Source of the DNA: Macrostomum hystrix
Taxonomy: Eukaryota > Platyhelminthes > Macrostomidae
Direction of reading: 5' to 3'
Assembly (NCBI GenBank): GCA_950097015.1
Contig: CATNEN010000002.1
Coordinates: forward strand, 3,596,001-3,660,000
DNA length: 64,000 nt
In this document: in pieces, positions 33,559 through 45,900 of the stretch
Layout of the letters: every line of letters begins with the position of its first letter
How positions within the stretch are numbered: position 1 is the stretch's first letter
Position numbers and translations under genes: made by a program
Notes under the pieces: generated by a model
Database searches by the model: none
What the model was told of the DNA's origin: nothing
The model's input: the letters and a program-made list of their open reading frames with translations, nothing else

Positions 33559-34875
33559 ATGAAGCTGCTACTGCTTACCCTGTTGGCACTGAGCGCGGCT
33601 GCCGGGAACCACGCGGGCCGCACCGATGTCATTGTTAGGACAGAGGAAGCTGACCTGGACGCCTTGTCTGTTCCCTTCAACCGGGATCTGGAGATTGCCA
33701 AGGCTTCACTCGAGGCCGTGAAGGAGTTTGTCGAGCTCTTCAATTCCGATCTTTTTGAAAAGTCTGGCGTCAAGGAAATAGCCGAGGTTGTTTCGAAGGT
33801 GTTCACCTTTATCACCTCCATCATCGACCTCATCCAGGGTGTCCAGGGTGGAGAGTCGGCCGAGATGAAGTTCCTTCGCGAGCAGTTCGCCCAGGTGCAT
33901 GCCAAGCTCGACAGCATTGCTCTGCAGCTCGATGACGTGAAGAGGCTGATCGAGTGGCGAACCACTCGAGTGATTTACGCCAACTACGAGACCTTCATCA
34001 TCGCCGCGAGCTCCATCCTCAACAACTACGTGGCAGCGCCGGAGACCTCTCGGGAGGTGCTGAAGCGTCAGTTCCTGGCTGCATTCCAGCACAACCCTCT
34101 GGCTCCTCTGCACCTGTACCAAGCGATCGTTGAGAAGGACTTTGTGATCTCTGAGAACCTCGGTGCTGCAGTGGTTCACTACACCCAGAACCACAGGCGG
34201 CACACGATCAACTTCCTGCTGGCCATGCAGCGCCTGATTATGAGGGGTGCCCAGCTGGAGATCGCCTACGAGAAAATGGTTCACGGAGATGCTGCCGGAA
34301 ACGTAGCCAAGACCGTCTGGGACGGCCGCATGCAGAGGTTGCTCACGCGCATGCAGCAGCTGGAGGCCGATGTGAAGAACAAGTACCACACCCAGATGAG
34401 TTCCGACATTGATCGCGTCATCCTTGACAACAGGCACCTTAGCAACCAGGACTTCTCCGGTCATATGTACCGCTTCCTCGCTGATAAGTTCGACCATCGT
34501 TACTGGATCTCTCTGGCTTACCAGGATGTGAGCGGAGGCGACAGGCACTGGGTGTCCTACTGCGGCGGTGATATTCGCTTCAGGACCCACGGAAGCCGCA
34601 ATGTCGTTCTGGCCAGCGCTGACCCGAAGACAACTCGCTTCACCCAGGCTCGGGGCAACGCCGCTCTTGACGCCGCTCAGCGCGAGGGCTCTGGAGCCCA
34701 CGCCGAGTCGTGGACGAATCTGATTCGCTCCAAGATCGGCAACAGTTGCTCCGACGCCGCGTTCGTCGGCTCGATCTGCTGGGGCTGCAACGTGTGGTTC
34801 ACCATGCGCGGAGACCGCTACGTCTACAGGAAGATGAGCAACCGCGGCGACATCAACACCATCATCTTCGGTTAA
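33559..34875 (+). CDS. Secreted rapunzel/cephalotoxin-like family protein, paralogue 3
   Basis: Intronless, 438 residues from the ATG at 33559. I choose this start over the open upstream extension to 33526 because it begins a clean signal peptide, MKLLLLTLLALSAAAG. From about residue 85 to 255 it is almost base-for-base identical to paralogue 1: only a few differences in some 480 bp, and about two in the 370 bp from 33940. The first 75 codons and a short segment around residues 256-275 (GRMQRLLTRMQQLEADV against GRMEKLLIRMMNLENEV) differ clearly. The C-terminal module is shared by all three. AATAAA follows at 34950. Function is unknown. Confidence 0.85.
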   Translation: MKLLLLTLLALSAAAGNHAGRTDVIVRTEEADLDALSVPFNRDLEIAKASLEAVKEFVELFNSDLFEKSGVKEIAEVVSKVFTFITSIIDLIQGVQGGESAEMKFLREQFAQVHAKLDSIALQLDDVKRLIEWRTTRVIYANYETFIIAASSILNNYVAAPETSREVLKRQFLAAFQHNPLAPLHLYQAIVEKDFVISENLGAAVVHYTQNHRRHTINFLLAMQRLIMRGAQLEIAYEKMVHGDAAGNVAKTVWDGRMQRLLTRMQQLEADVKNKYHTQMSSDIDRVILDNRHLSNQDFSGHMYRFLADKFDHRYWISLAYQDVSGGDRHWVSYCGGDIRFRTHGSRNVVLASADPKTTRFTQARGNAALDAAQREGSGAHAESWTNLIRSKIGNSCSDAAFVGSICWGCNVWFTMRGDRYVYRKMSNRGDINTIIFG

Positions 34876-34949
34876 GCGGCAATAGCTTCTATTTTCATTG
34901 TGGTTGTGGATCTGGTTGGCATTGTTCGTGGTTCATAGATTTTCGCGTA

Positions 34950-34955
34950 AATAAA
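34950..34955 (+). terminator. Polyadenylation signal of paralogue 3
   Basis: AATAAA 75 bp after the stop codon. Confidence 0.5.
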
Positions 34956-34979
34956 ACCTTGCATTCACAGTAATGCCCT

Positions 34980-35990
34980 AGGTTAATTAAAGGCGTGCGC
35001 AATTAAAATGCCTTTTTTTGCTAATGCAGTATTCGTTTTTGATTGTGAATCAAGCTAGGCGCGGTATTTTAGTTTAGTTTTGACAACTTTTTTCTAACTG
35101 AACATTGATGGAGCTCGATACGGAGCAGTTTAACTTGATCAACCTGAGCAGTTTCAGCAGTGCCACACTTCAGGTGTTCTCATCAGAGGAAAATTTCTAA
35201 TGAAAATTATAGCATATTTTAAAACTAAAAAATCTGCTCCAAGACTGACGATTGGTAATAATTTTCCTTTCGTTTAGTCAGACACTGCTCTGTAGGGCCG
35301 TTATTCTTTCAGCTGCGTGAAATGTTTAACAATTCATGAAGCAATCTCAAGGAATTATCACCGACGATTATTCGCTGAATGCGTAGTCTTTACTTTTGGC
35401 ATTTCCATCAAAGTCAGCGATGGCTCGTACAATTATATTTAATATTTGACAATGTTACGTGAGAACCTTATAATTAATAAATTAATTATAAATTAGTTTA
35501 AATTATCATGGTGAATAATATTGTGAATAATTATTGTAATTATTATTTTTTTAATTTAATCCAATTTAAAAAATCTATAATTTCTAGAAGTATTCTAAAA
35601 AATGATTTAATTTTCTGTATTAATTTTTTCTATCGTTTTTTTCTATTATTTCTATTACTTTGAATTTATTTTTTAATATTTTATGATATCATAATAATAT
35701 AATATATAAAGATAATGATGATATTTTAATAAAAAAATAAATTGAATTACTGAATTAAGTATATTAACTTTTTTAATTATTACAAAATATCAATGAGCAT
35801 GTGTAATTATAATTAAGTTTCACGACAACTCGAGTCATGAAAACCGGAAGTTACCGGTTGACACGACAAGCTATACAAACAATAAATGAATCAATATAGT
35901 TACAAGACTGATAAGCTTAAATAGGAAACCCGCTGAGGAATACCAGGCAGGAAGCAGCGTCACTTTTTCTTCATTGCAGCATTCGCTAGC
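34980..35990. other. AT-rich intergenic DNA
   Basis: Strongly AT-rich, especially 35430-35800. No exon recognised. Confidence 0.4.
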
Positions 35991-35992
35991 CG

Positions 35993-36140
35993 AGGGGGAG
36001 GTGAGTGGCAGAGCGGGCTAACGCGTTTGCCTCTCGCACCAAGGCCCCTGGGCTTGATTCGGCGGCGTGGTCACATTCATGGGGGTCTTGTGCAATTTTC
36101 GCCCACAGCCCTGCTGAAATAGTAATTATTATTGTTGTTG
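35993..36140 (+). mobile_element. SINE family 1, internally deleted copy
   Basis: The head (gtgagtggcagagcgggcta, tgggcttgattc) is joined directly to the 3' end (cccacagccctgctg, then TTATTATTGTTGTTG). Most of the body is missing. Confidence 0.8.
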
Positions 36141-36215
36141 TTTGCTAGCGTAGCTGCTGGAGAATCAGGCGTCGATCATGTTGGCCTCGAGGGCCATCGG
36201 TCCGCAGGATAAGCC

Positions 36216-36474
36216 TCAGGGCACCAGAAAGAGCACCAGACCACTGAGGTAGATAATATGCTGACCGTGCAAAAATTCGGTTGACTGACCGTCAGCGCCT
36301 CGGCAGAGGATGACGGCCTCTGTTGCCCGGCCCACAGAGCACACCGGTCTTTTGCGCGTTCTGATCACCAACCTGATGTGCAAGTGTGCCCAGCTTTGCC
36401 TTGGACGCGCGCCCAAAAACGGTGACATATTTTTGCACAACTATAATAAAGGCAAAAAGATTTAGTCCGATCAA
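36216..36474 (-). other. Unidentified ORF with one possible membrane helix
   Basis: The minus-strand frame contains LIGLNLFAFIIVVQKYVTVF, one hydrophobic stretch, followed by a basic segment. No family is recognised and splice sites are unclear. A similar short hydrophobic peptide (LNILDIVGLILMV) lies upstream near 36860. Could be exons of a further membrane-protein gene or chance. Confidence 0.2.
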
Positions 36475-36913
36475 TATGAGACAGAGCAGTTGATGCAGCG
36501 CAAAGAAGGTGGGTCATATATTTTTCATGATCAGTGTATTTTGCTTATTTTGCGAGTCGCTAATCCACTATCGCCAAGAATAGCTAAGATTATTTCGCGA
36601 GCTGGTAAGAATACAGTTAGACGTCGCACTTATCAAAAGCTCAGCAGTTTGAGAGATGAGATTGTGCACCTGTTCGGACGGTGTCATTTTAATTGGCGTG
36701 CTGTGTCCAAAAGTTCTACTCGTATGATTAGACAAGCTTGTATGTCCTTTGGATTTTTGTTCTGTCCTTAGATGACTTTCGATAGGTAGTTACCAGTGAT
36801 CGCAGTAACATGCTGTTGGAATATTTTGATACGTACTGCGTGCACATTGCGTACCATTAGAATCAGTCCCACAATGTCTAAGATATTTAAACTGTACAAG
36901 AGCGGACAAAGGC

Positions 36914-36919
36914 TTTATT
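36914..36919 (-). terminator. Polyadenylation signal overlapping the stop codon of CNG gene A
   Basis: On the minus strand GAATAAAG: the stop codon TAA is inside the AATAAA hexamer. Confidence 0.45.
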
Positions 36920-39900
36920 CAACTGGTGGCAGAGTTGGACCACGCTGTCCGCGCCTTGGACGGTTAAGCTTCGGTCGCGTCTCGTCTAGAACGTCGGCCT
37001 TGTCGCCGGGTGGCTTCGACCGTGCCGGCGCTCCGACTGTTGCTGCTTCACTAGGAGATTGGATGACTGGGGGACCTGGATTCAACAAGGGATCGCGAGA
37101 GGTGAGGTGAGAGGTCCACGTCTATTCGGTAAAATTAATTTTTAGAAATTCGACGCTCTAATATTGAGTGTATTTGAGTGTAATATTGATTTTTAATCAG
37201 ACCTGCTTGTGGGGTGACTCCCGACTGCTCAAGTCTCTCCAGCAGCGCAGCCGGAGTGTCATCTGAAGTCGGAGGCGGCGTTGGCAGATCGTCAACCGAA
37301 CTGACACCGGCTAGGAGAGCATCGTCCAGCGGCAGATGGATGCTCTCCTCTGACATTTGCGACACGATTTCGGCGTCATCCGAATCGTCATCTTGAGATT
37401 TCTGAATTATTAATGTGAAAAAAAACAGAACAGTGCGGACGTTAGAGTGGTCGCTATGGTCAATAAGCTTCACTCGTCGCTATGACCAATGTATCCATTA
37501 GTTTAGGGGGTCGGTAGCGGAGCGTTTGAATTTCGCACAAAGGTCCCTGAGCTCGATTCCGCGAGGCCAAATTTATTCGGGGCGCTTGGGGAGAAGGCTT
37601 GGGGGGCTTGTCGTGCAATTTACGAGATTGAGGGCCAACCTCCAAGGCACAGTGAGAGTGTACACTGCCTGACGACGAAAAATTCTGGGTAGATGTACAC
37701 ACCTGTGTGAGCGTGTGCGTGCGTACAGTATCTGAGTGCGGGTGCGGGTCCACTGTCTCCAAATGATGTACCATCGCCCGCAGCCCTACTGTAATTATTT
37801 TTATTATTAACCATTGGTTTCGCTGACTCCTGTGACTTCATCCTCGACTGTCGTTTCTCTTCTAAACTTGTAGGCGGCCGCGAAGCCTGTTGCGTTTGAA
37901 TTTCTTTCTCTGCAGACTCCGCGGTTGTCATGTGAGCTGTCTCCAAGGCCACAGAGGCTTCTGTGGTCGATGACAGCTCAGTCTCAGCGATGACAGCTGT
38001 TGGCTTTGAACCAGTGTCTCCAGAATCACCCGCGCCCTTGCTGCTTGATCGTCGCGTTGGCTTTGAACGCATCAAATTGGTGAGAGCTGATGTCGGTCGT
38101 TCCTTGCTCACGGCCTGAAAACAAAGGTTGCGTTTTTAGGGATTGTTTTAGGAAGAATAGTTCCAATCTCTATTGAGCACTACACATATACGAACGTACC
38201 TGGATGACAGTCTTGAGCAGCTTCGGTGTCGGCTCCCTCTCCTTGATGACCTCCTCGACGGGGACGCTCTTCTTCTCGGTCTTGGTCGCCTTGCCCTTCG
38301 TCAAAGTCTTCTTCGCTCGCTTCCTCAGCAGCGCGTAGGCCTGCGGATAGTCCTGCATGGCCTCTTCAAAGTCCGCCTTTGACAGCGTGAACAGCGTCGC
38401 GAAGCCCTTGGACCGGACGTCCGCCGTTCTACGGTTCCCACCGGAGAGGCTCATGAGTGAGATCTCGCCGAACACCGAGCCCTCCTTCAGTGTGACGAAC
38501 ACGATGCTGTTGTTTGGGCCGCCAACCACCTCCACCTGGCCGTTCATGATGATGTACATCTCCATGCCGACCTCGCCCTGAAATTAGTGGGCATTTAGTT
38601 TGCTTTAAGAATAGTTAGACGTTAACAGTAGGACTGCAAATTATTTTGCCGCCCAATTTTATACCGTTGGGAGAGAATTTCTTCCCCCCCCCAGAAAATA
38701 TTTTGCCAGCGCCTAATTAACAACGTTTGGTGGTGACTGATTGGTTGACAAGACTAGACGATGGTGTACTGTGGTTGAGCTGCACTTAATATTTTGGCTT
38801 GATCAGTGAAATTGGAGAAATTCGCGTCCATAGTGGCCTAGTTCCACCTGCTGTAGCCCTTGAAGGTCCAGCAGTCCGTCTAGATAAAGGTTGATGACCA
38901 CAGAAGATGGAGATGATGAAGGCATATTCGGGTGACATGCTGACAAATTTTAAAGGACTTGCAAGGCCGCACTGAGGCACAGTGCTAATTCGTGAATAGG
39001 GGAATATGAAACACACCAGCGCATATGGTAAAAATCTGACCTTCGGCCAGAACCGTTGCATATCTCGACAGTCTAAAGAGCTGGCGACTTGATTATTATT
39101 TCAGAAGATGCGCAACAAAAAGTTGGCCCGTGTTCTTGAGTTTCGTGTGCGTGCGTTGCTCTGTTTGGGTGCAGCAAAAATAACTGCCCCCCTTTGTTGT
39201 TCTAATTGTTCTACTGTTAAAAAGCTACCGTTTCGATAGTTTATTTACCGTAACTTTGTAAGGTAAGATTACACACCTTTCTACAGATGTAATCACCAGG
39301 TAAGTAGAGCACAGGCTTCAGCTTCAATATGAGGTCCGAGAGCAAAGCTCGTTCACAGTCCTGCATGACAATAGGGCTTGCTTGCTTAAGATACTTCGTA
39401 GCTTAAAGATTGATAATATGGCTTAGCAACAACAGCGATAATAATATTATTATTAATAATGATAATTCGTCCGCCGTTCTATTAATAGGGAGCCTAGTCG
39501 TTAGTGCGTCAGACTCACGACTTGAACGTCGGGGGTTCGATTCCAGACTCCATTGGGACAATTTTGTGTCCTTTAGAAAGACACTTAACTCTGCGTTGCT
39601 TCAGTTCACCCAGCTGTTAAATGGGCACCAACATCAGCTGGGATAATTGAAGGTGGGTGTGGCGTCCCCACAGGACTGAACAGCCTTCAGATGCGCCGCG
39701 CAATAGCTGCGGCTGTGCTGTCGGCTGCACATCTGGCTTAATCGGGGCAGGTTTAATGAATAATAATCAAAAAAATTATTACATAATAATAGCGAGTGGG
39801 GACAATTTGACGCGTGAAAATTCCTCTGAACCTGGACCGCAAACACGAAGTCGTAAATTGGCTCTAATATCCTCACCTTGGGTGCTGGCCCTCACGGCAA

Positions 39901-42900
39901 CCCCCCAAGCCTTCTCTCCGCGGCTGCGCCCCAAGTGAATGTGGCTTCACCGCGGAATCGAGCTCACGGACCTCTCGAAGGGCGAGAGGCAAACGAGTCA
40001 GCCGCTCAATCACGCAGACACAGGCTTGCACGTTGTCAAGTTCGAGCTGGCTCACGAGATTCTAATTTCAAGAATTAGGAGCAAATAAGGTAGGAAGGAG
40101 TAAAAGAAAGTTACCTGAAACAATGACACCTTGCTGAGAATGGCGAAGTGCACACTGATAGCTAGATCTGTCTTAAGCTTCTTTGGCAGGCCTTCGAGAA
40201 GACTGTTCTCGTCTGTGTTTGGCGATGTTTGCGTATTGTTAGGTAATGTGACACTGCATTATGGGATTTACAAAGCAGTCTTACAGTTATTCCATTGGGC
40301 CAGGATAAACATGTTTTCTAGCTACAATATACTGTATTTATTAAATACTTTTGTCTACTAATACATAGCCTCTAATCTACATAGCCTCTAATCTACATAG
40401 CCTCTAATCTACCCAGTCTCTAATCTACATAGCCTCTAATCTACCCAGTCTCTAATCTACATAGCCTCTAATCTACCCAGTCTCTAATCTACATAGCCTC
40501 TAATCTACATAGCCTCTAATCTACCCAGTCTCTAATCTACATAGCCTCTAATCTACCCAGTCTCTAATCTACCCAGTCTGTAATCTACCCAGTCTCTAAT
40601 CTACCCAGTCTGTAATCTACCCAGTCTGTAATGTACCCAGTCTGTAATGTACCCAGTCTGTAATCTACCCAGTCTGTAATCTACCCAGTCTGTAATCTAC
40701 CCAGTCTGTAATGTACCCAGTCTGTAATCTACCCAGTCTGTAATCTACCCAGTCTGTAATCTACCCAGTCTGTAATGTACCCAGTCTCTAACCAATAATT
40801 TCAGGCATACCTAGAGTTTTCTGCTGTTCCCAGTTGTAGTCAAACCAGGTTCGAACCTTATCCAGCATATAATCTGGCACATTGAGGCTTTTCATGTACC
40901 AGGTGGTGATGTCCATTGTACTCCTGTAATTAGTCTTGTTGGCACTAGCAGCTTGAACAATTTCGCCAATCTGAAATACGATAAAATATTAAGAAATTAA
41001 TTGGTTTTTTGAAAAAAAACATTACCCTGACAATGCCGCAGTTTCACCTGTCCAATTAGCAACGCGAACACAAATATCCCAGACAGCCAGTAGCACGTCA
41101 TGAACAGGTGCTCAATGTAGTTTGTCGGCTGCGGATTGTTCCCAATGTTCGTGGCAAGAGAAGTTGCAAAGTAGAAGCAGTATACATACCTGCAGTTGTA
41201 TTGCGATATTCTATCACTTTTTCTTCACGTGATCTGTCACTCATGTGGCTAATTATCACTTGCTAGTTGATGTAATACAAACCAACAGGCGAACTGGCCT
41301 GCAAATTATCTGTCACATTGACAGCAAATCTTCATAGACATTGACAGACAAATTAAATTGACAGACACTTTGACAGACACATTGACAGACACATTTGCAG
41401 ACAAAAAACACAAATTGACAGACACTTTGACAGAAAAATTGACAGGCAAATGACAGACAGCATTGACAGACAAATTGAGAGACACATTGACATACACATT
41501 GACAGACACATTGACAGACACATTGACAGACACTTTGACAGACACATTGACAGACACATTGACAGACACATTGACAGACACATTGACAGACACATTGACA
41601 GACACTTTGACAGACACATTGACACACACATTGACAGACACATTGACATACACATTGACACACACATTGACATACACATTGACAGACACATTGACAGACA
41701 CATTGACAGACACATTGACAGACACTTTGACAGACACATTGACAGACACATTGACAGACACATTGACAGACAAATTGACAGACACTTTGACAGACACATT
41801 GACAGACACATTGACAGACACATTGACAGACACATTGACAGACACATTGACAGACACTTTGACAGACACATTGACACACACATTGACAGACACATTGACA
41901 TACACATTGACACACACATTGACATACACATTGACAGACACATTGACAGACACATTGACAGACACATTGACAGACACTTTGACAGACACATTGACAGACA
42001 CATTGACAGACACATTGACAGACACATTGACAGACACATTGACAGACACTTTGACAGACACATTGACACACACATTGACAGACACATTGACATACAAATT
42101 GACAGACAAATTGACAGACATTTTGACAGACACATTGACAGACACATTGACAGACACATTGACAGACACATTGACAGACACATTGACAGACACTTTGACA
42201 GACACATTGACACACACATTGACAGACACATTGACATACACATTGACACACACATTGACATACACATTGACAGACACATTGACAGACACATTGACAGACA
42301 CATTGACAGACACTTTGACAGACACATTGACAGACACATTGACAGACACATTGACAGACACATTGACAGACACATTGACAGACACTTTGACAGACACATT
42401 GACAGACACATTGACAGACACATTGACAGACACTTTGACAGACACATTGACAGACACATTGACAGACACATTGACATACACATTGACATACACATTGACA
42501 GACACATTGACAGACACATTGACAGACATTTTGACAGAAACATTGACAGACACATTGACAGACACATTGACATACACATTGACAGACACATTAACAGACA
42601 CATTGACAGACACTTTGACAGACACATTGACAGACACATTGACAGACACATTGACAGACACATTGACAGACAAATTGACAGAAACATTGACAGGCTAATT
42701 GACAGACACTTTGACAGACACATTGACAGACACATTGACAGACACATTGACAGACACATTGACAGACACATTGACAGACACTTTGACAGACACATTGACA
42801 CACACATTGACAGACACATTGACATACACATTGACACACACATTGACATACACATTGACAGACAAATTGACAGACATTTTGACAGACACATTGACAGACA

Positions 42901-45900
42901 CATTGACAGACACATTGACAGACACATTGACAGACACTTTGACAGACACATTGACACACACATTGACAGACACATTGACAGACACATTGACAGACACATT
43001 GACAGACACTTTGACAGAAACATTGACATACACATTGACAGACAAATTGACAGACATTTTGACAGACACATTGACAGACACATTGACAGACACATTGACA
43101 GACATTTTGACAGAAACATTGACAGACACATTGACAGACACATTGACAGACACATTGACAGACATTTTGACAGAAACATTGACAGACACATTGACAGACA
43201 CATTGACAGACACATTGACAGACACATTGACAGACACTTTGACATACACATTGACAGACACATTGACATACACATTGACAGACACATTGACATACACATT
43301 GACAGACACATTGACAGACACATTGACAGACACATTGACAGACACATTGACAGACACATTGACAGACACATTGACAGACACATTGACAGACACATTGACA
43401 GACACATTGACAGACACATTGACAGACACATTGACAGACACTTTGACAGACACATTGACAGACACATTGACAGACACATTGACAGACACATTGACAGACA
43501 CATTGACAGACACATTGACAGACACATTGACAGACACATTGACAGACACATTGACAGACACATTGACAGACACTTTGACAGACACATTGACACACACATT
43601 GACAGACACATTGACAGACACATTGACAGACACATTGACAGACACTTTGACATACACATTGACAGACACATTGACACACACATTGACAGACACATTGACA
43701 TACACATTGACAGACACATTGACAGACACTTTGACAGACACATTGACACACACATTGACAGACACATTGACATACACATTGACACACACATTGACATACA
43801 CATTGACAGACACATTGACAGACACATTGACAGACACTTTGACAGACACTTTGACAGACACATTGACAGACACATTGACAGACACATTGACAGACACATT
43901 GACAGACACATTGACAGACACTTTGACAGACACATTGACACACACATTGACAGACACATTGACATACACATTGACAGACAAATTGACAGACATTTTGACA
44001 GACACATTGACAGACACATTGACAGACACATTGACAGACATTTTGACAGAAACATTGACAGACACATTGACAGACACATTGACAGACACATTGACAGACA
44101 TTTTGACAGAAACATTGACAGACACATTGACAGACACATTGACAGACACATTGACAGACACATTGACAGACACTTTGACAGACACATTGACACACACATT
44201 GACAGACACATTGACAGACACATTGACAGACACATTGACAGACACTTTGACATACACATTGACAGACACATTGACAGACACATTGACAGACATTTTGACA
44301 GAAACATTGACATACACATTGACAGACAAATTGACAGACATTTTGACAGACACATTGACAGACACATTGACAGACACATTGACAGACATTTTGACAGAAA
44401 CATTGACAGACACATTGACAGACACATTGACAGACACATTGACAGACATTTTGACAGAAACATTGACAGACACATTGACAGACACATTGACAGACACATT
44501 GACAGACACATTGACAGACACTTTGACAGACACATTGACACACACATTGACAGACACATTGACAGACACATTGACAGACACATTGACAGACACTTTGACA
44601 TACACATTGACAGACACATTGACATACACATTGACAGACACATTGACATACACATTGACAGACACATTGACAGACACATTGACAGACACTTTGACAGACA
44701 CATTGACAGACACATTGACAGACACATTGACAGACACATTGACAGACACATTGACAGACACATTGACAGACACATTGACAGACACATTGACAGACACATT
44801 GACAGACACTTTGACAGACACATTGACAGACACATTGACAGACACATTGACAGACACATTGACAGACACATTGACAGACACATTGACAGACACATTGACA
44901 GACACATTGACAGACACATTGACAGACACATTGACAGACACTTTGACAGACACATTGACACACACATTGACAGACACATTGACAGACACATTGACAGACA
45001 CATTGACAGACACTTTGACATACACATTGACAGACACATTGACATACACATTGACAGACACATTGACATACACATTGACAGACACATTGACAGACACATT
45101 GACAGACACTTTGACAGACACATTGACAGACACATTGACAGACACATTGACATACACATTGACATACACATTGACAGACACATTGACAGACACATTGACA
45201 GACAAATTGACAGACAAATTGACAGAAACATTTGCAGACAAAAAACAAAAATTGACAGACATTTTGACAGAAACATTGACAGGCTAATTGACAGACACAT
45301 TGACATACACATTGACACACAAATTGACAGACAAATTGACAGAAACATTTGGAGACAAAAAACAAAAGTTGACAGACATTTTGACAGAAACATTGACAGG
45401 CTAATTGACAGACACATTGACAGACAAATTGACAGACATTTTGACAGAAACATTGACAGGCTAATTGACAGACATTTTGACAGAAACATTGACAGACAAA
45501 TTGACAGACACATTGACAGACAAATTGACAGACATTTTGACAGAAACATTGACAGGCTAATTGACAACTACAAACTCTTAGAAAAGTATGAAATTTATAC
45601 GGTCAAAGACGCACTCACGCAGTAACATTGGTTGCCGGATCGTAAACCCAGGTGTTGGAGCCCAAGCCCTCCCACTTGGAAACCTGATAAAAAATGCACG
45701 CTTCCACGTGGATGATGAAGATCATGTACAATATGGTGCGCACAATCCGAATCACGTGACCATTCTTGGCCATTTTGTCCAGCATGTCGAACAATTGCCA
45801 GAAGGCCTGTAACTGCAGATTGGGGGAATGAAATGCTTAGATCCCATTTGCCTGCCCCAGTGTGCTTCATAACTAATTCTGCACTAGATTAAGTCGACAA

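Noticed and set aside
36216-36474. NAD(P)HX-epimerase-like motif (GVLCGPGNRG)
   Set aside because: Only the short glycine-rich string matches; the surrounding sequence and length do not fit that family.
41353-45567. Open frames of 855-1,404 codons on both strands
   Set aside because: They are translations of a 12-bp tandem repeat, open in several frames because the period is a multiple of three, and lie in an intron of CNG gene A.
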